Both the position numbers and the translations under genes were made by a program. A stretch of 20,629 bases of DNA from positions 1 to 20,629 of IMG/VR virus record IMGVR_UViG_3300031227_000540. One strand, 5' to 3'. Below the pieces are notes generated by a model. It was not told the origin of the DNA and searched no databases. It saw only the letters and a program-made list of their open reading frames with translations. Shown one piece after another: positions 13,510 through 20,629 of this stretch. Positions within the stretch are counted from its first letter, which is position 1, and every line of letters begins with the position of its first letter. This DNA is from a virus.

Positions 13510-13968
13510 ATGATCCTCCAAGCCGCCGCCAAGTCGATTCAAACGCTCCTACAAAAGAGCGTGGATGCGGCCGTTGGCAAAAAGAACACGGTCCATGTCT
13601 ATCTGACCGACGCCGACCTGACCAAGTCCCCTATGCCGTATATCGTCATCGATTGCTCATCCTCGGAGGAGATCATCGATCCTGGGTGCGGCATCTTCAA
13701 GGTGGCTGGAAACTTGGAATTCCGCAGTTACACCAAGGCGACAAGCCCCGAGATCCGGGAAAAGATCCTGACGGCGATCAACAGTTTTGCGTATGACGAC
13801 ACCGCCGAAAGGCTATCCACGATGAAGAACTTTCATTGCCACGGATGGCATCCGACAACGGGGGAGATGACCCATGACAACGACTACAAGGCGACCGTAT
13901 ACACGATGTCCTATTGGGTTTACTGCATGGAACTGGACGAGGCAGGAGACAACACGATTCCGCTATGA
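13510..13968 (+). CDS. Tail terminator / completion protein (putative, gpU-like)
   Basis: A 152-residue protein placed between the head-tail connector and the tube candidate. It begins with a helix (LQAAAKSIQTLLQKSVDAAV), then strands with PYIVIDCSSSEEI, GNLEFRSYTKATSPEIREKILTAINSF, and a C-terminal YKATVYTMSYWVYC strand. Helix, strands, an R-type helix and a final strand are the layout of tail-terminator proteins that cap the tube and contact the head. FHCHGWHPTTGEMTHDND is unusually rich in His and could bind metal. No firm family match can be claimed. Confidence 0.55.
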   Translation: MILQAAAKSIQTLLQKSVDAAVGKKNTVHVYLTDADLTKSPMPYIVIDCSSSEEIIDPGCGIFKVAGNLEFRSYTKATSPEIREKILTAINSFAYDDTAERLSTMKNFHCHGWHPTTGEMTHDNDYKATVYTMSYWVYCMELDEAGDNTIPL

Positions 13969-14005
13969 AAACCGAACAAAACCAAACCACTAACTACAAA
14001 AAATC
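13969..14005 (+). promoter_or_regulatory. A/C-rich leader before the tail-tube candidate
   Basis: The 37 bp before ATG 14006 (including ACAAAACCAAACCACTAAC and a final run of A) contain almost no G and no Shine-Dalgarno, closely resembling the leaders at 9777 and 10281. It probably marks a highly translated virion gene. Confidence 0.45.
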
Positions 14006-14368
14006 ATGGCCGTAATCACCATTGGAGCAACTGGGGCAGTATGGGGCCTCACCGCAGAAATCGGACTGCTTGTGCAGACCACCACATCGAAGGACACCCG
14101 CGAGAAGAACCAAGTTCGTGACGAGCAAGGCGACTTTGCGCTGGTGAGCTTCTACAACCCGACGCAATCGCTTTCTATCTCTGGCGTCATCGCCGGGTCA
14201 ACTGGGATCGCCGCCGCCGCCCCTGGGGTCGCGCTGACAGTCGCCAACGTCAACTCTACTAACGGAGTGACCACTGGCGGCATCTACACTGACGACGTGG
14301 ACATCTCGAAAGGAAACACCGAGTTCAAGAAGATCACGGCAAACGCGACCCGCTACAAGTTCGCGTAA
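14006..14368 (+). CDS. Tail tube protein candidate
   Basis: A 120-residue, Ala/Thr/Gly-rich beta protein (MAVITIGATGAVWGLTAEI). The central KDTREKNQVRDEQGDFALVSF, then YNPTQSLSISGVIAG, describes two long strands joined by a charged loop, as in tube proteins that polymerise into the siphovirus tail. It sits between the terminator-like protein and the frameshifted chaperone gene, the normal tube position (lambda V), and has the A/C-rich leader seen before abundant virion proteins. At 120 residues it is short for a major tail protein, so a minor structural or baseplate role is possible. Confidence 0.55.
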   Translation: MAVITIGATGAVWGLTAEIGLLVQTTTSKDTREKNQVRDEQGDFALVSFYNPTQSLSISGVIAGSTGIAAAAPGVALTVANVNSTNGVTTGGIYTDDVDISKGNTEFKKITANATRYKFA

Positions 14369-14378
14369 AACAAACAAT

Positions 14379-14786
14379 ATGAAATCAATCTACGTTACCG
14401 AAATAAAGCTGGCGGCAATCCTGATTGCCTTTGGAGTTCCAAGGCGGGATTCAGATCCCACCACCTGCGAAATCAGGAAGGACTCCAGGGGCAATGATTG
14501 CAAGAAATACATGTTTTGGTTTGATGTCGGGAACGGCGTTCATTCCGAGATTGCCGAGAAGACGATTGCCGACTTTTCGGCGGCGAAGGATTGGGAGACT
14601 CTGAATCGGGACATCGAAGACCCGCTGTATTGGATGAAGGGGGTTCTTGAAAACAGGGACTCCATTGTCCACGAAATGCACAACAACGTCGAGGCCATGC
14701 GGGTGATCGAGGTGGGAGACAAGACCATCGTCATCGGACACCGAGCAAGCCAAGGACTCAAAGACAAAATGAAATCACTATTATGA
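14379..14786 (+). CDS. Hypothetical tail-region protein
   Basis: A 135-residue protein with no recognised family. The N-terminal half (LAAILIAFGVPRRDSDPTTC, then CKKYMFWFDVGNGVHSEIAE) looks like a helix plus two strands; the C-terminal half is helical and acidic around DIEDPLYWMKGVLENRDSIV. Soluble, with no membrane segment or signal. It overlaps the chaperone gene by ATGA and so is probably translated in step with it; a role in tail assembly is inferred only from this. Confidence 0.75.
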   Translation: MKSIYVTEIKLAAILIAFGVPRRDSDPTTCEIRKDSRGNDCKKYMFWFDVGNGVHSEIAEKTIADFSAAKDWETLNRDIEDPLYWMKGVLENRDSIVHEMHNNVEAMRVIEVGDKTIVIGHRASQGLKDKMKSLL

Positions 14787-15160
14787 AAACAGACGAACTA
14801 GACGACGGCATGTTCACGACATGGGAATTCAAGGGCGTGGAGATCAAGCCGCTTTCCTATGCGCGGAAGTGGCAGATTTCCAAGCTCGTCAATCTTGGGG
14901 ACGGGACTCCCTACGACATGGCAATGGCGATCTTCCTGTTCGTTTGCAAGCAAAGCGACATCTCGAAAGGGATTCGCAACCCCGCTTACATTGACGCGAA
15001 GTTTGAAGAATGGATGAACAAGATCGAGTTGGAGTTTGACGACTTCAACGAGGGCGCTGGGAAGATGATTGGTGAGGTAATGGCTCACTCCAACAAGAAC
15101 CGAGCGTCCCCCGTTGATTCAGACGACCCGAGCCTGATGGCCGATCCGTTGGGAAACTAA
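14783..15160 (+). CDS. Tail assembly chaperone, short form (G-like)
   Basis: A 125-residue protein made when ribosomes do not shift frame. It has TTWEFKGVEIKPLSYARKWQ followed by helices (YDMAMAIFLFVCKQSD, IDAKFEEWMNKIELEFDDF), the fold plan of tail chaperones that coat the tape measure before tube assembly. The stop TAA at 15158 follows directly on the slippery heptamer GGGAAAC (15151-15157). Its position before the tape measure gene and the downstream overlapping frame make the identification firm even though the sequence itself is not strongly conserved. Confidence 0.8.
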   Translation: MKTDELDDGMFTTWEFKGVEIKPLSYARKWQISKLVNLGDGTPYDMAMAIFLFVCKQSDISKGIRNPAYIDAKFEEWMNKIELEFDDFNEGAGKMIGEVMAHSNKNRASPVDSDDPSLMADPLGN

Positions 15161-15354
15161 TAGAGCCGCCCGATGCGGCGGCATACGTTGCGTTAATTTC
15201 AAGATACACAGGATGGACCGAGCAATTCATACTTTGGGAACTCCCCCTAGCGAGGGGGAACGCCTATTGCCACGCGTTCATGAGGATGCAAAACGTCAAC
15301 ACCGAGCCGCCGCAGGACAAAACCGAACTCTACAACCAGATTGATGAGATTTGA
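14783..15354 (+). CDS. Tail assembly chaperone, frameshifted long form (GT-like), -1 shift at 15157
   Basis: Codons GGA AAC (15152-15157) can slip back one base to GGG AAA, so that reading continues CTA ATA GAG from 15157 to the TGA at 15352-15354. The product is 190 residues: 125 from the zero frame and 65 from the -1 frame. The -1 segment has no upstream ATG of its own yet encodes a clearly protein-like sequence (EPPDAAAYVALISRYTGWTE, then QFILWELPLARGNAYCHAFM), typical of the C-terminal part of such fusions. In lambda the GT form recruits the tube protein through its T domain while G binds the tape measure. Write as a joined CDS, 14783-15157 plus 15157-15354. Confidence 0.85.
15151..15182 (+). 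promoter_or_regulatory. Programmed -1 frameshift signal
   Basis: The canonical heptamer X XXY YYZ is present in the correct frame as G GGA AAC (15151-15157). After a 7-nt spacer comes a GC-only 6-bp stem, GCCGCC (15165-15170) with GGCGGC (15177-15182) and a 6-nt loop. The zero-frame stop TAA (15158) lies inside the spacer. The lambda G/GT site is GGGAAAG, one base different. The fit of heptamer, frame, spacing and stem is hard to get by chance. Confidence 0.88.
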
Positions 15355-15790
15355 CCCGTCAGGACTTGAGAGAGCGTTTGACCGCATGGAAGACGCGGCG
15401 AAGAAGCACGGCAAGACGATGGCGACCGATCAAGGGAACATGTTTCTTAAGGCCATGAAATCGGAGTCTTGGAAGATTGCGCCGACTCGCGAAACGCTAA
15501 GTGCGGTAGCGGAAAGGTTGAAGGGTCGGCTCAAGCGCAAGAAAGGCGTTACCCCAGCGAAGGAACTCGCAAGGCGCATGAGAGCAAGGGGGACGTTTGC
15601 GCGGGGGTGGGAGATCACCAAAGTGGAGAGCGCAGGCTTTCGCATCAGGATTTGGATGGAGGACAAGGCCAAGGAATCGGGCAAAGTGGACGATGAAAAG
15701 GGCGTGTCTAACCGAGCGGAGAAGATCACTGGCAAGTCATTCAAGTCGAAGTTGGACAAGTTGGCCAGCAAAGTAACAGGACTCTTTTAA
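15344..15790 (+). CDS. Hypothetical basic tail protein
   Basis: A 148-residue Lys/Arg-rich protein starting MRFDPSGLERAFDRMEDAAK. ATG 15344 is preferred over the TTG just before it; the gene overlaps the end of the frameshift extension by 11 bp. Mostly helical (LSAVAERLKGRLKRKKGVTP, KELARRMRARGTFARGW) with a central ITKVESAGFRIRIWM hairpin. The position between chaperone and tape measure suggests a tail assembly or minor tail role; I recognise no family. Confidence 0.75.
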   Translation: MRFDPSGLERAFDRMEDAAKKHGKTMATDQGNMFLKAMKSESWKIAPTRETLSAVAERLKGRLKRKKGVTPAKELARRMRARGTFARGWEITKVESAGFRIRIWMEDKAKESGKVDDEKGVSNRAEKITGKSFKSKLDKLASKVTGLF

Positions 15791-15792
15791 CC

Positions 15793-17184
15793 ATGTCATC
15801 AGCAAAAGCCACAGGATACCTAGAGTTGAATCTAACTGGATTCGACCAAGCAATCGGCACCGCGAAAAAGGCGCTGGTCGGATTGGCGGCGGCATTCGTC
15901 ACATTCAAGACGGCGAAGTATTTCACGGACGGGATTGCTGACGCGATCAAGTTTGGGAAAGAGATGCAGGTGGCGTCTAACAAGATGGGCAAATTCGACC
16001 CGGGCACGATGTTGATCGTCCAGAAGGCATTGCAGAATGCTGGACTTGGGGCGGAGGAAGCGCGGGGAGCAATGTCTGATTTCGTGGACAGCGGGCGGGA
16101 CATTTCGACCATCTTTGGTGGGGTTGCCAACTATGCGGAGGCGTTGAAAAACGCGGCAGCAGACAGCGGAGAGCAAGCGGGGGTGTTGACTCGATCCGCG
16201 AAGGCGCTGCAAACAGTCTGGAACACGGTGGAATCCATCGGATCGAAGACGAGGACATTCTTCCTGACGATGACGGAGCAGTTTGTGAAGCCGTTGCAAG
16301 TCGTTCTGGAATACATCAACACCATAGACCTATCGGGCATTGGAACGTCCTTCGGATCAGGAATCGCCCAGGGGGCTAACATCTTGATTGGACTGCTGAA
16401 AAACGGAGACTTGTGGAAAGTGATGGGGACGGGGATTCAGTGGGCATTCTGGTCGGGGATTAGCGTTTTGCAGAGTGGATTGAAGCAGGCGATTGCGTTC
16501 TTATCAGGGGCATTCAATAGCATCATCAAGAGCTTCCAAACGAACCTTTTCAGTAATGACGTCATTGCTGTTATTAAGAGGGTGTTCCGAGGAGTCGGGG
16601 ACATGATCGCTTCGGCTCTACTTAAAGCGACTTCGATGGCTCTAGGCGCAATGGGATTTGGATTTCAAGGGAAGTCCGAGAGGGTAGGACGGCAGGCCGA
16701 CGTATACGGCAAAAATGCCAGTGACGCTTTCGAATCAGCGGGGAGGGTGATGGAAGGCATCGATTTTGGCAAGGTGGCAGGCGATATTGGCGACGCACTC
16801 AAGGCTGGCATGGAGGCAATGAAAAAGGCGGCAGAGGATGGCGAGTCTCCCAGCGAAAAGAAGGCGCGAGAGTCATGGGAGAAGATGGCCGACACAATCA
16901 AGGCCGCGATAGTCACCGGCGAAGATATGGGCAATAATTCTGGCAAAATCAATAAGCCTCCCGACATCCTGAATCAACTATCGGGAGGAGGAGGGGCGCA
17001 TGTCATCGCGGACTCGCTCGCCAAGGTGGGAGGAGGCGGCAACTACCTACAAGTGGGGATGAGCCTTGCAGAGCGTGCGGCGCTTAGGACGGCGCGGGCG
17101 AGCGAGCAGACGGCAAAAGCATGCGAGGCGCTTGAGCAGCAGGGCAAAAAAGATCCGAAAACAAAACCTGTCTTGGGGAGATAA
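15793..17184 (+). CDS. Tape measure protein
   Basis: A 463-residue protein following the chaperone cassette, where tape measure genes always lie. It is Ala/Gly-rich and helical with hydrophobic stretches (AIGTAKKALVGLAAAFVTF, IGTSFGSGIAQGANILIGLL, LWKVMGTGIQWAFWSGISVL) that fit the membrane-active regions of tape measures, and a charged helical C-terminus with Gly-rich hinges (QLSGGGGAHV, VGGGGNYLQ). At roughly 1.5 angstrom per residue it would set a tail of about 70 nm, short for a siphovirus. The family calculation is standard; the tail length is inference. Confidence 0.88.
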   Translation: MSSAKATGYLELNLTGFDQAIGTAKKALVGLAAAFVTFKTAKYFTDGIADAIKFGKEMQVASNKMGKFDPGTMLIVQKALQNAGLGAEEARGAMSDFVDSGRDISTIFGGVANYAEALKNAAADSGEQAGVLTRSAKALQTVWNTVESIGSKTRTFFLTMTEQFVKPLQVVLEYINTIDLSGIGTSFGSGIAQGANILIGLLKNGDLWKVMGTGIQWAFWSGISVLQSGLKQAIAFLSGAFNSIIKSFQTNLFSNDVIAVIKRVFRGVGDMIASALLKATSMALGAMGFGFQGKSERVGRQADVYGKNASDAFESAGRVMEGIDFGKVAGDIGDALKAGMEAMKKAAEDGESPSEKKARESWEKMADTIKAAIVTGEDMGNNSGKINKPPDILNQLSGGGGAHVIADSLAKVGGGGNYLQVGMSLAERAALRTARASEQTAKACEALEQQGKKDPKTKPVLGR

Positions 17185-17186
17185 TC

Positions 17187-17906
17187 ATGGCCACAATCAA
17201 AATCGGGAACGTCACAGGCGCAATCTATCAGGCGGAGCAGCCGATCCACCTGAACCCAGACGGGAGCGCCACGGCATCGATCACCTACAAGTGCGCGGAG
17301 GAAAGCAGCTTTGCGGTGATTCCCGCGTATCTGACGAATCACCCTTACCTTCCGAACCTCAAGGCGTTTGAGTCGGACCTTGATCGGGAGCCGGGGGGCA
17401 TCATCCGAATCACCACGATATACAAGGGAGTTTTGGCGTCGAATCCCGAGGCGCTTGCCCAGCATGATTTCGCGCGGACATCTTCGCAGGAGCCCATCGA
17501 ATCACACCCGCTCTTTTCGTTGCCGAGGGATAATCCTCCCGTGTCAGTGTCCGAGATCAATACCATTGAGCTTGCCTTGCAAAATAACGAAGACCCCGTG
17601 AGCTCGCTGGGAGACAAGGCAACGGTGCTCTATGAAAAGAAGCGCCGAGGGATTGAATCCTACATGCGGCCAGGTAGCATTTATCGGAAAACCTATGCCT
17701 CTGCGAGCATCCCTCCCGCGTCACTCCTAAATGATGTAGGCAAAAGGAAATCGCCGGGGAGTCCCGCCCCCGCCGCGCCAACGGGGCAGTCGTATCTTTT
17801 CGTGGGCCTAACTTGGAGCAAAGCGGCAGGGGTGGTCAGCATCTCCGAAGAATATCAACTCTCAGGATTGGGGGATTGGGATCAAGACCTTTACGAATCA
17901 GCCTAA
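17187..17906 (+). CDS. Distal tail / minor tail protein (putative)
   Basis: A 239-residue protein 2 bp after the tape measure stop, with a GGGGAG Shine-Dalgarno-like run upstream. It starts with strands (IKIGNVTGAIYQAEQPIHLN, ATASITYKCAEESSF) and has PGGIIRITTIYKGVL and a C-terminal SYLFVGLTWSKAAGVVSISE strand pair, with a Pro-rich SPGSPAPAAPTG linker between. The position after the tape measure is where the distal tail or tail-tip proteins lie. No motif fixes the exact role. Its TAA overlaps the next ATG. Confidence 0.6.
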   Translation: MATIKIGNVTGAIYQAEQPIHLNPDGSATASITYKCAEESSFAVIPAYLTNHPYLPNLKAFESDLDREPGGIIRITTIYKGVLASNPEALAQHDFARTSSQEPIESHPLFSLPRDNPPVSVSEINTIELALQNNEDPVSSLGDKATVLYEKKRRGIESYMRPGSIYRKTYASASIPPASLLNDVGKRKSPGSPAPAAPTGQSYLFVGLTWSKAAGVVSISEEYQLSGLGDWDQDLYESA

Positions 17907-18394
17907 TGTCTATCTTCGACACTCCAAAGTTTGACCCGCTGGGGCCAGCCACCCAGGTCGGGGCGACAAACCTGAATCAGATGTCCAAGGCGATTGAGTC
18001 TCGGACCATCCGAGCGGGCTTTGGGACGCTCTCGGAGCAATCATCCTCGGGAACAACTGTGTCGATCAAAAAGACGCGGCAGCCTCCTTCGGGGAGCGTT
18101 TACACCGACAACCTTGACCACTTCTTTATTCAGTTTTACGAGGGGAGCGGGGGCATCTGGGACCCCGGCTCGGCCTACGTCATCTGCTATCGTCGAGGGC
18201 TCTACAAGGCGTTGCTGACCGCAGTCATCAGCGGGGATAGGCTGTCGGTTGGGATTGACGACACAAATGACGATTGGCCTCCCGTGGGAGATTTGACCGC
18301 CTCAACCGTCCTGATCGGCGGAACTTCTACTTTGGACGCCGGAGCCGGGAAATTCTTGAAATGCGCGACCGCAACTTGGCATCTGTCCGTTTAG
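17906..18394 (+). CDS. Hypothetical virion protein of the tail tip
   Basis: A 162-residue protein starting MSIFDTPKFDPLGPATQVG; ATG 17906 overlaps the preceding TAA (TAATG), which fixes the start over a longer open frame. The N-terminus (GATNLNQMSKAIESRTIRAG) is helical and could anchor to the tail tip; the rest is strand-rich (DHFFIQFYEGSGG, AYVICYRRGLYKALLTAV, GDRLSVGIDDTND). No recognised family. The location within the distal tail cluster suggests a baseplate or fibre-attachment subunit. Confidence 0.7.
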   Translation: MSIFDTPKFDPLGPATQVGATNLNQMSKAIESRTIRAGFGTLSEQSSSGTTVSIKKTRQPPSGSVYTDNLDHFFIQFYEGSGGIWDPGSAYVICYRRGLYKALLTAVISGDRLSVGIDDTNDDWPPVGDLTASTVLIGGTSTLDAGAGKFLKCATATWHLSV

Positions 18395-18443
18395 CCTCCC
18401 CGAATCGAATTGACTATCACACCAACCTAACAATAATACAGCA

Positions 18444-18857
18444 ATGCTTTTCTACGACATCGGGCAATCCGCTTGGGTCCGTCAGACTGGAAGCTCGGAG
18501 CCTCCTTGGATGGTTCCGGTCCTGACAGTTGGGGCAACTCATGCAATCTCAGTTACGTTCGCGGACGGCGAGGATGTCCTGAATTACGGAGGGTCAACTT
18601 GGTTCTTGGGGATCAAGTCTAATCTGGACTTTGCGGGGGATTACGTGGCTTCCAATTCCGCCCCGACCGAGGACGGGGAAAGCGCCATCACGTTCGTTCT
18701 CGATTTGGACACGGCGGCGGCGAAAGCATATTTTACCGCGAACCCCACTGAGCCAACCTTGTCTTGCGAGATGCAAATTGTTTGGACAGACGACGTTAAG
18801 CGGGTGACTGCCCCGCTCAAGATCGTGCTGCAAAATACCTACCTGAAGGACCAATGA
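18444..18857 (+). CDS. Baseplate/fibre-associated beta protein
   Basis: A 137-residue protein after a 49-bp gap with an A/C-rich leader (AACCTAACAATAATACAGCA). Strand-rich and without signal sequence: AISVTFADGEDVLNY, TWFLGIKSNLDFAGDYVAS, ITFVLDLDTAAAKAYFTANP and CEMQIVWTDDVKRVTAPLKI, ending IVLQNTYLKDQ. The F.lgvK...d.....l......G...f.ldl.T......f resembles BppU-like N-terminal domains that connect fibres to the baseplate; this is inferred from pattern only. Overlaps the next gene by ATGA. Confidence 0.6.
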   Translation: MLFYDIGQSAWVRQTGSSEPPWMVPVLTVGATHAISVTFADGEDVLNYGGSTWFLGIKSNLDFAGDYVASNSAPTEDGESAITFVLDLDTAAAKAYFTANPTEPTLSCEMQIVWTDDVKRVTAPLKIVLQNTYLKDQ

Positions 18858-19189
18858 CCCCAGGCGAATACAAATACGGCGATCAGGTCAACTACTCGGA
18901 TTTGGATAGTGTGCGATTCCAGATCTACGTAAACGATCTCGCGCCCGCGTCTTCTTTGTCGAGCGTGGCCGCATCATTTTCTCGGAATGGGGGCGTCACC
19001 TTGGCGCTTCCCTGCACCGTCATAGATGCGGGAGATGCGATCTTCGACGTTGACGCGGTAGCCGCTGCTGACTTCACGCTAGACCACGGGGCGCACGACT
19101 TCACGGCGACATGCACCTTTGCGGATGGGTCGGTTGAAACCTACGTCCACATGAAAAACTCTGTCAACATCATCCAGAATCCACAATGA
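18854..19189 (+). CDS. Small Ig-like/BppU-like tail protein
   Basis: A 111-residue protein coupled on both sides by ATGA overlaps. It carries the second of two similar beta-sandwich-like patterns: SVRFQIYVNDLAPASSLSSV, AASFSRNGGVTLALPCTVID, GDAIFDVDAVAAADFTLDHG and HDFTATCTFADGSVETYVHM. Alternating strands with G/D turns and a DAGxAxF core fit a BppU- or Ig-type module used to hold receptor-binding proteins. Function is inferred from neighbours. Confidence 0.6.
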   Translation: MTPGEYKYGDQVNYSDLDSVRFQIYVNDLAPASSLSSVAASFSRNGGVTLALPCTVIDAGDAIFDVDAVAAADFTLDHGAHDFTATCTFADGSVETYVHMKNSVNIIQNPQ

Positions 19190-20121
19190 GCGTTAAAGTA
19201 AAAGTCGAGGTGACGCCAACGGTCAACAAGATCAAGGTGGAGACCAGCCCAATCGGCGCGACAGGCGCGGCAGGTCCGAACACGGTCAGCGCGTCAACGA
19301 CCACGGCGTTCACGAAGTTCCTGAAAGGCGACGGGGCGAACGTGGGAGAGGCAGACATTTTGCCAGCGTGGGAAGCGGAGTTGCTGACGGCGGGGACGGC
19401 TGATGTCGGGGGGCATTTGGTGCCGTCCACTGACAACGCGTTTGATCTGGGTTCGGTGACGAAGGGTTTCGCGGGAGGATTCGTTCATAATTTTAACATC
19501 GGGAGGTTGTCGGTGGGGATTTCCGAAGCGGGGGCGTATGGGGGGACGGTCACGATTTATTCGGACTTCCCGAATGGTTCGACCATCAGCAGCGCTGCGT
19601 CGGGAGCGCGGGGTGTAGTGCTGCCGGATGCATCCACCAAGCTCCCGATATTTGGCTTTCATTGCACGTTCGCGGGTCCGACGACGGAGCGCACCTACAC
19701 GCTGCCGGACGCGGACGCGACCTTGGTGGGGACGGTGGCGACTCAGACGCTGACAAACAAAACTCTGACGACCCCGACCATAAACGGGCTACTGCACAGC
19801 GGCGTGGTGCAGGGGACGCCGGGGGCGTTGACGAGCGGGGCGACGATCACTTGGGCCGTGGGGACGGCGGGAAATATGGCGGCGCTGACAATCGGGCACG
19901 ATGCGTCCTTGTCCGCGCCGACGGGGATCACAGCCGGGAAGGCGGCGACGCTGATTTTGCAGGTCACGCAGGACGCGGCGGCGGCAAAGACTCTGGCGCT
20001 CGGGGCAGGGATCACGCTGCTCGGCGGCGGGTCGATCAACGCGACCCTGTCCTCGGTGTCGCTGGTGACGCTGGTGACGATGGACGGAGGTACAACCTAT
20101 AACGCGACGATTACGAAATGA
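19186..20121 (+). CDS. Tail fibre protein
   Basis: A 311-residue Thr/Gly/Ala-rich protein. It opens with a strand (VKVKVEVTPTVNKIKVETS), a short collagen-like GATGAAGPN, and a FTKFLKGDGANVGEADILPA segment. NAFDLGSVTKGFAGGFVHNF resembles fibre shaft modules, and TQTLTNKTLTTPTINGL is a motif very common in phage tail fibres. The C-terminal part (MAALTIGHDASLSAPTGITA, AATLILQVTQDAAAAKTLAL) is a repetitive beta-helix-like shaft. Codons here are strongly GC-rich. Overlaps the next gene by ATGA; no chaperone-like autocleavage motif is visible. Confidence 0.85.
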   Translation: MSVKVKVEVTPTVNKIKVETSPIGATGAAGPNTVSASTTTAFTKFLKGDGANVGEADILPAWEAELLTAGTADVGGHLVPSTDNAFDLGSVTKGFAGGFVHNFNIGRLSVGISEAGAYGGTVTIYSDFPNGSTISSAASGARGVVLPDASTKLPIFGFHCTFAGPTTERTYTLPDADATLVGTVATQTLTNKTLTTPTINGLLHSGVVQGTPGALTSGATITWAVGTAGNMAALTIGHDASLSAPTGITAGKAATLILQVTQDAAAAKTLALGAGITLLGGGSINATLSSVSLVTLVTMDGGTTYNATITK

Positions 20122-20629
20122 GCCTGATTGTGCCAGTCGGGTTTATGGCGGGGCCGCTTTACGGGATGTGGTTTGACGGCACGAATAATACCGTGCTCAT
20201 GGACGGAACCCCATTTGACTCAAAAACGAAAGGACGAATTACGGCGACGTTCCAGACGGCCAGCTCGGCGTATCAAAACTTCGTCTCCCTTACGGACAAC
20301 TCAGACATCAACTCTGACGTATCTGTTGCGCTCGTATTGAGCAGGTTGTTTTTCAACATCCGGGAGGCAGGCACGCAAATCATCAGGGGGTCCACTGCCG
20401 CGACGTTCGCAGACGGGTTAGCTCATGATTTTGACATTGAGGTCACGGCGTCAGGGAACACTATCAAAGTCGATGGTGTGTTGCAGTCGGTCACTTATAC
20501 GGACGGAAACGCTTCAACCGTGGCTTGGGCTGCTAACGTAAACAACGTGGACGTTTTATCCGTCGGGGTACGGCAAGAATCAATCCCCGACGCTTTTGTT
20601 ACTGGCGTGGTCCGAGACTTAGTAATCTA
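20118..20629 (+). CDS. LamG-like receptor-binding protein, 3' end beyond window
   Basis: 170 residues visible, starting MSLIVPVGFMAGPLYGMWFD at the ATGA overlap and running open to the window edge. The pattern QTASSAYQNFVSLTDNSDIN, then SVALVLSRLFFNIREAGTQI, LAHDFDIEVTASGNTIKVDG and VDVLSVGVRQES is that of a laminin-G / concanavalin-like jelly-roll: f........l.v......i......f.dg..H.v.v......i.ydG......f......id.l.IG. Such domains bind sugars and are common on the last tail genes. Host recognition is therefore the likely role. The gene is truncated only by the window. Confidence 0.75.
   Translation, partial: MSLIVPVGFMAGPLYGMWFDGTNNTVLMDGTPFDSKTKGRITATFQTASSAYQNFVSLTDNSDINSDVSVALVLSRLFFNIREAGTQIIRGSTAATFADGLAHDFDIEVTASGNTIKVDGVLQSVTYTDGNASTVAWAANVNNVDVLSVGVRQESIPDAFVTGVVRDLVI

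Noticed and set aside
13965-14015. 16-codon mini-ORF (MKTEQNQTTNYKKSWP) spanning the leader of the tail-tube candidate
   Set aside because: Explained better as an A/C-rich leader that happens to contain an ATG at the previous gene's stop.
15159-15340. Other frame (NRAARCGGIR...) over the chaperone extension
   Set aside because: Arg/Cys-rich and unlike protein; the -1 frame gives the sensible product.
4903-18260. Shared VGIDD(A/T)N motif in the minus-strand protein and the 17906 gene
   Set aside because: Only a short match (GD.L.VGIDD.N) with different surroundings; likely convergent beta-turn sequence.
1-20629. tRNA, rRNA, insertion sequence, integrase or att site
   Set aside because: I looked for cloverleaf-like segments, transposase motifs and recombinase genes and saw none I can support.

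Overview
The window is the late (packaging and virion) region of a tailed double-stranded DNA phage or prophage. The plan is lambda/siphovirus-like: small terminase, GpA-type large terminase, GpW-like joiner, GpB-type portal, protease/scaffold, decoration protein, major capsid protein, head-tail completion proteins, tail tube candidate, frameshifted tail assembly chaperone, tape measure, and baseplate/fibre/receptor-binding genes. There are no sheath or contractile-baseplate genes. The host cannot be read from the sequence. GC is fairly high, many starts are ATGA-coupled, and the most expressed virion genes have A/C-rich leaders without Shine-Dalgarno sequences. General resemblance of several products makes me lean, weakly, towards a phage of Verrucomicrobiota or a related group.

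Layout. 1-2433: end of an upstream frame and the terminase pair. 2434-5528: an accessory island between terminase and portal genes, holding a CxxC mini-protein, a RAMP-like hypothetical, a winged-helix-like protein flanked on both sides by an unusual repeat array, and one gene on the opposite strand that looks like a virion protein. 5602-11628: head module. Its portal gene is about twice the usual length and carries a C-terminal type IB topoisomerase domain with all recognisable catalytic positions. A perfect 11-bp hairpin follows the capsid gene, then a double glycosyltransferase gene sits inside the head operon. 13172-17184: connector and tail genes, including a textbook -1 frameshift signal (GGGAAAC plus a GC hairpin) that makes the G/GT-type chaperones. 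17187-20629: distal tail, fibre and a LamG-like protein cut by the window end.

The most unusual items are: (1) two arrays (3186-3400 and 3896-4500) of a 20-bp core, ACACGACAACCGCTTTTCCG, separated by spacers written almost entirely in NCACN pentamers, with every core-to-core distance an exact multiple of 5 bp; (2) the portal-topoisomerase IB fusion; (3) the fully legible frameshift cassette; (4) a scaffold start inside the protease gene that carries the same A/C-rich leader as the capsid and tail-tube genes.

Nearly all structural genes are on the plus strand, tightly packed or overlapping, and are expected to be co-transcribed and translationally coupled.
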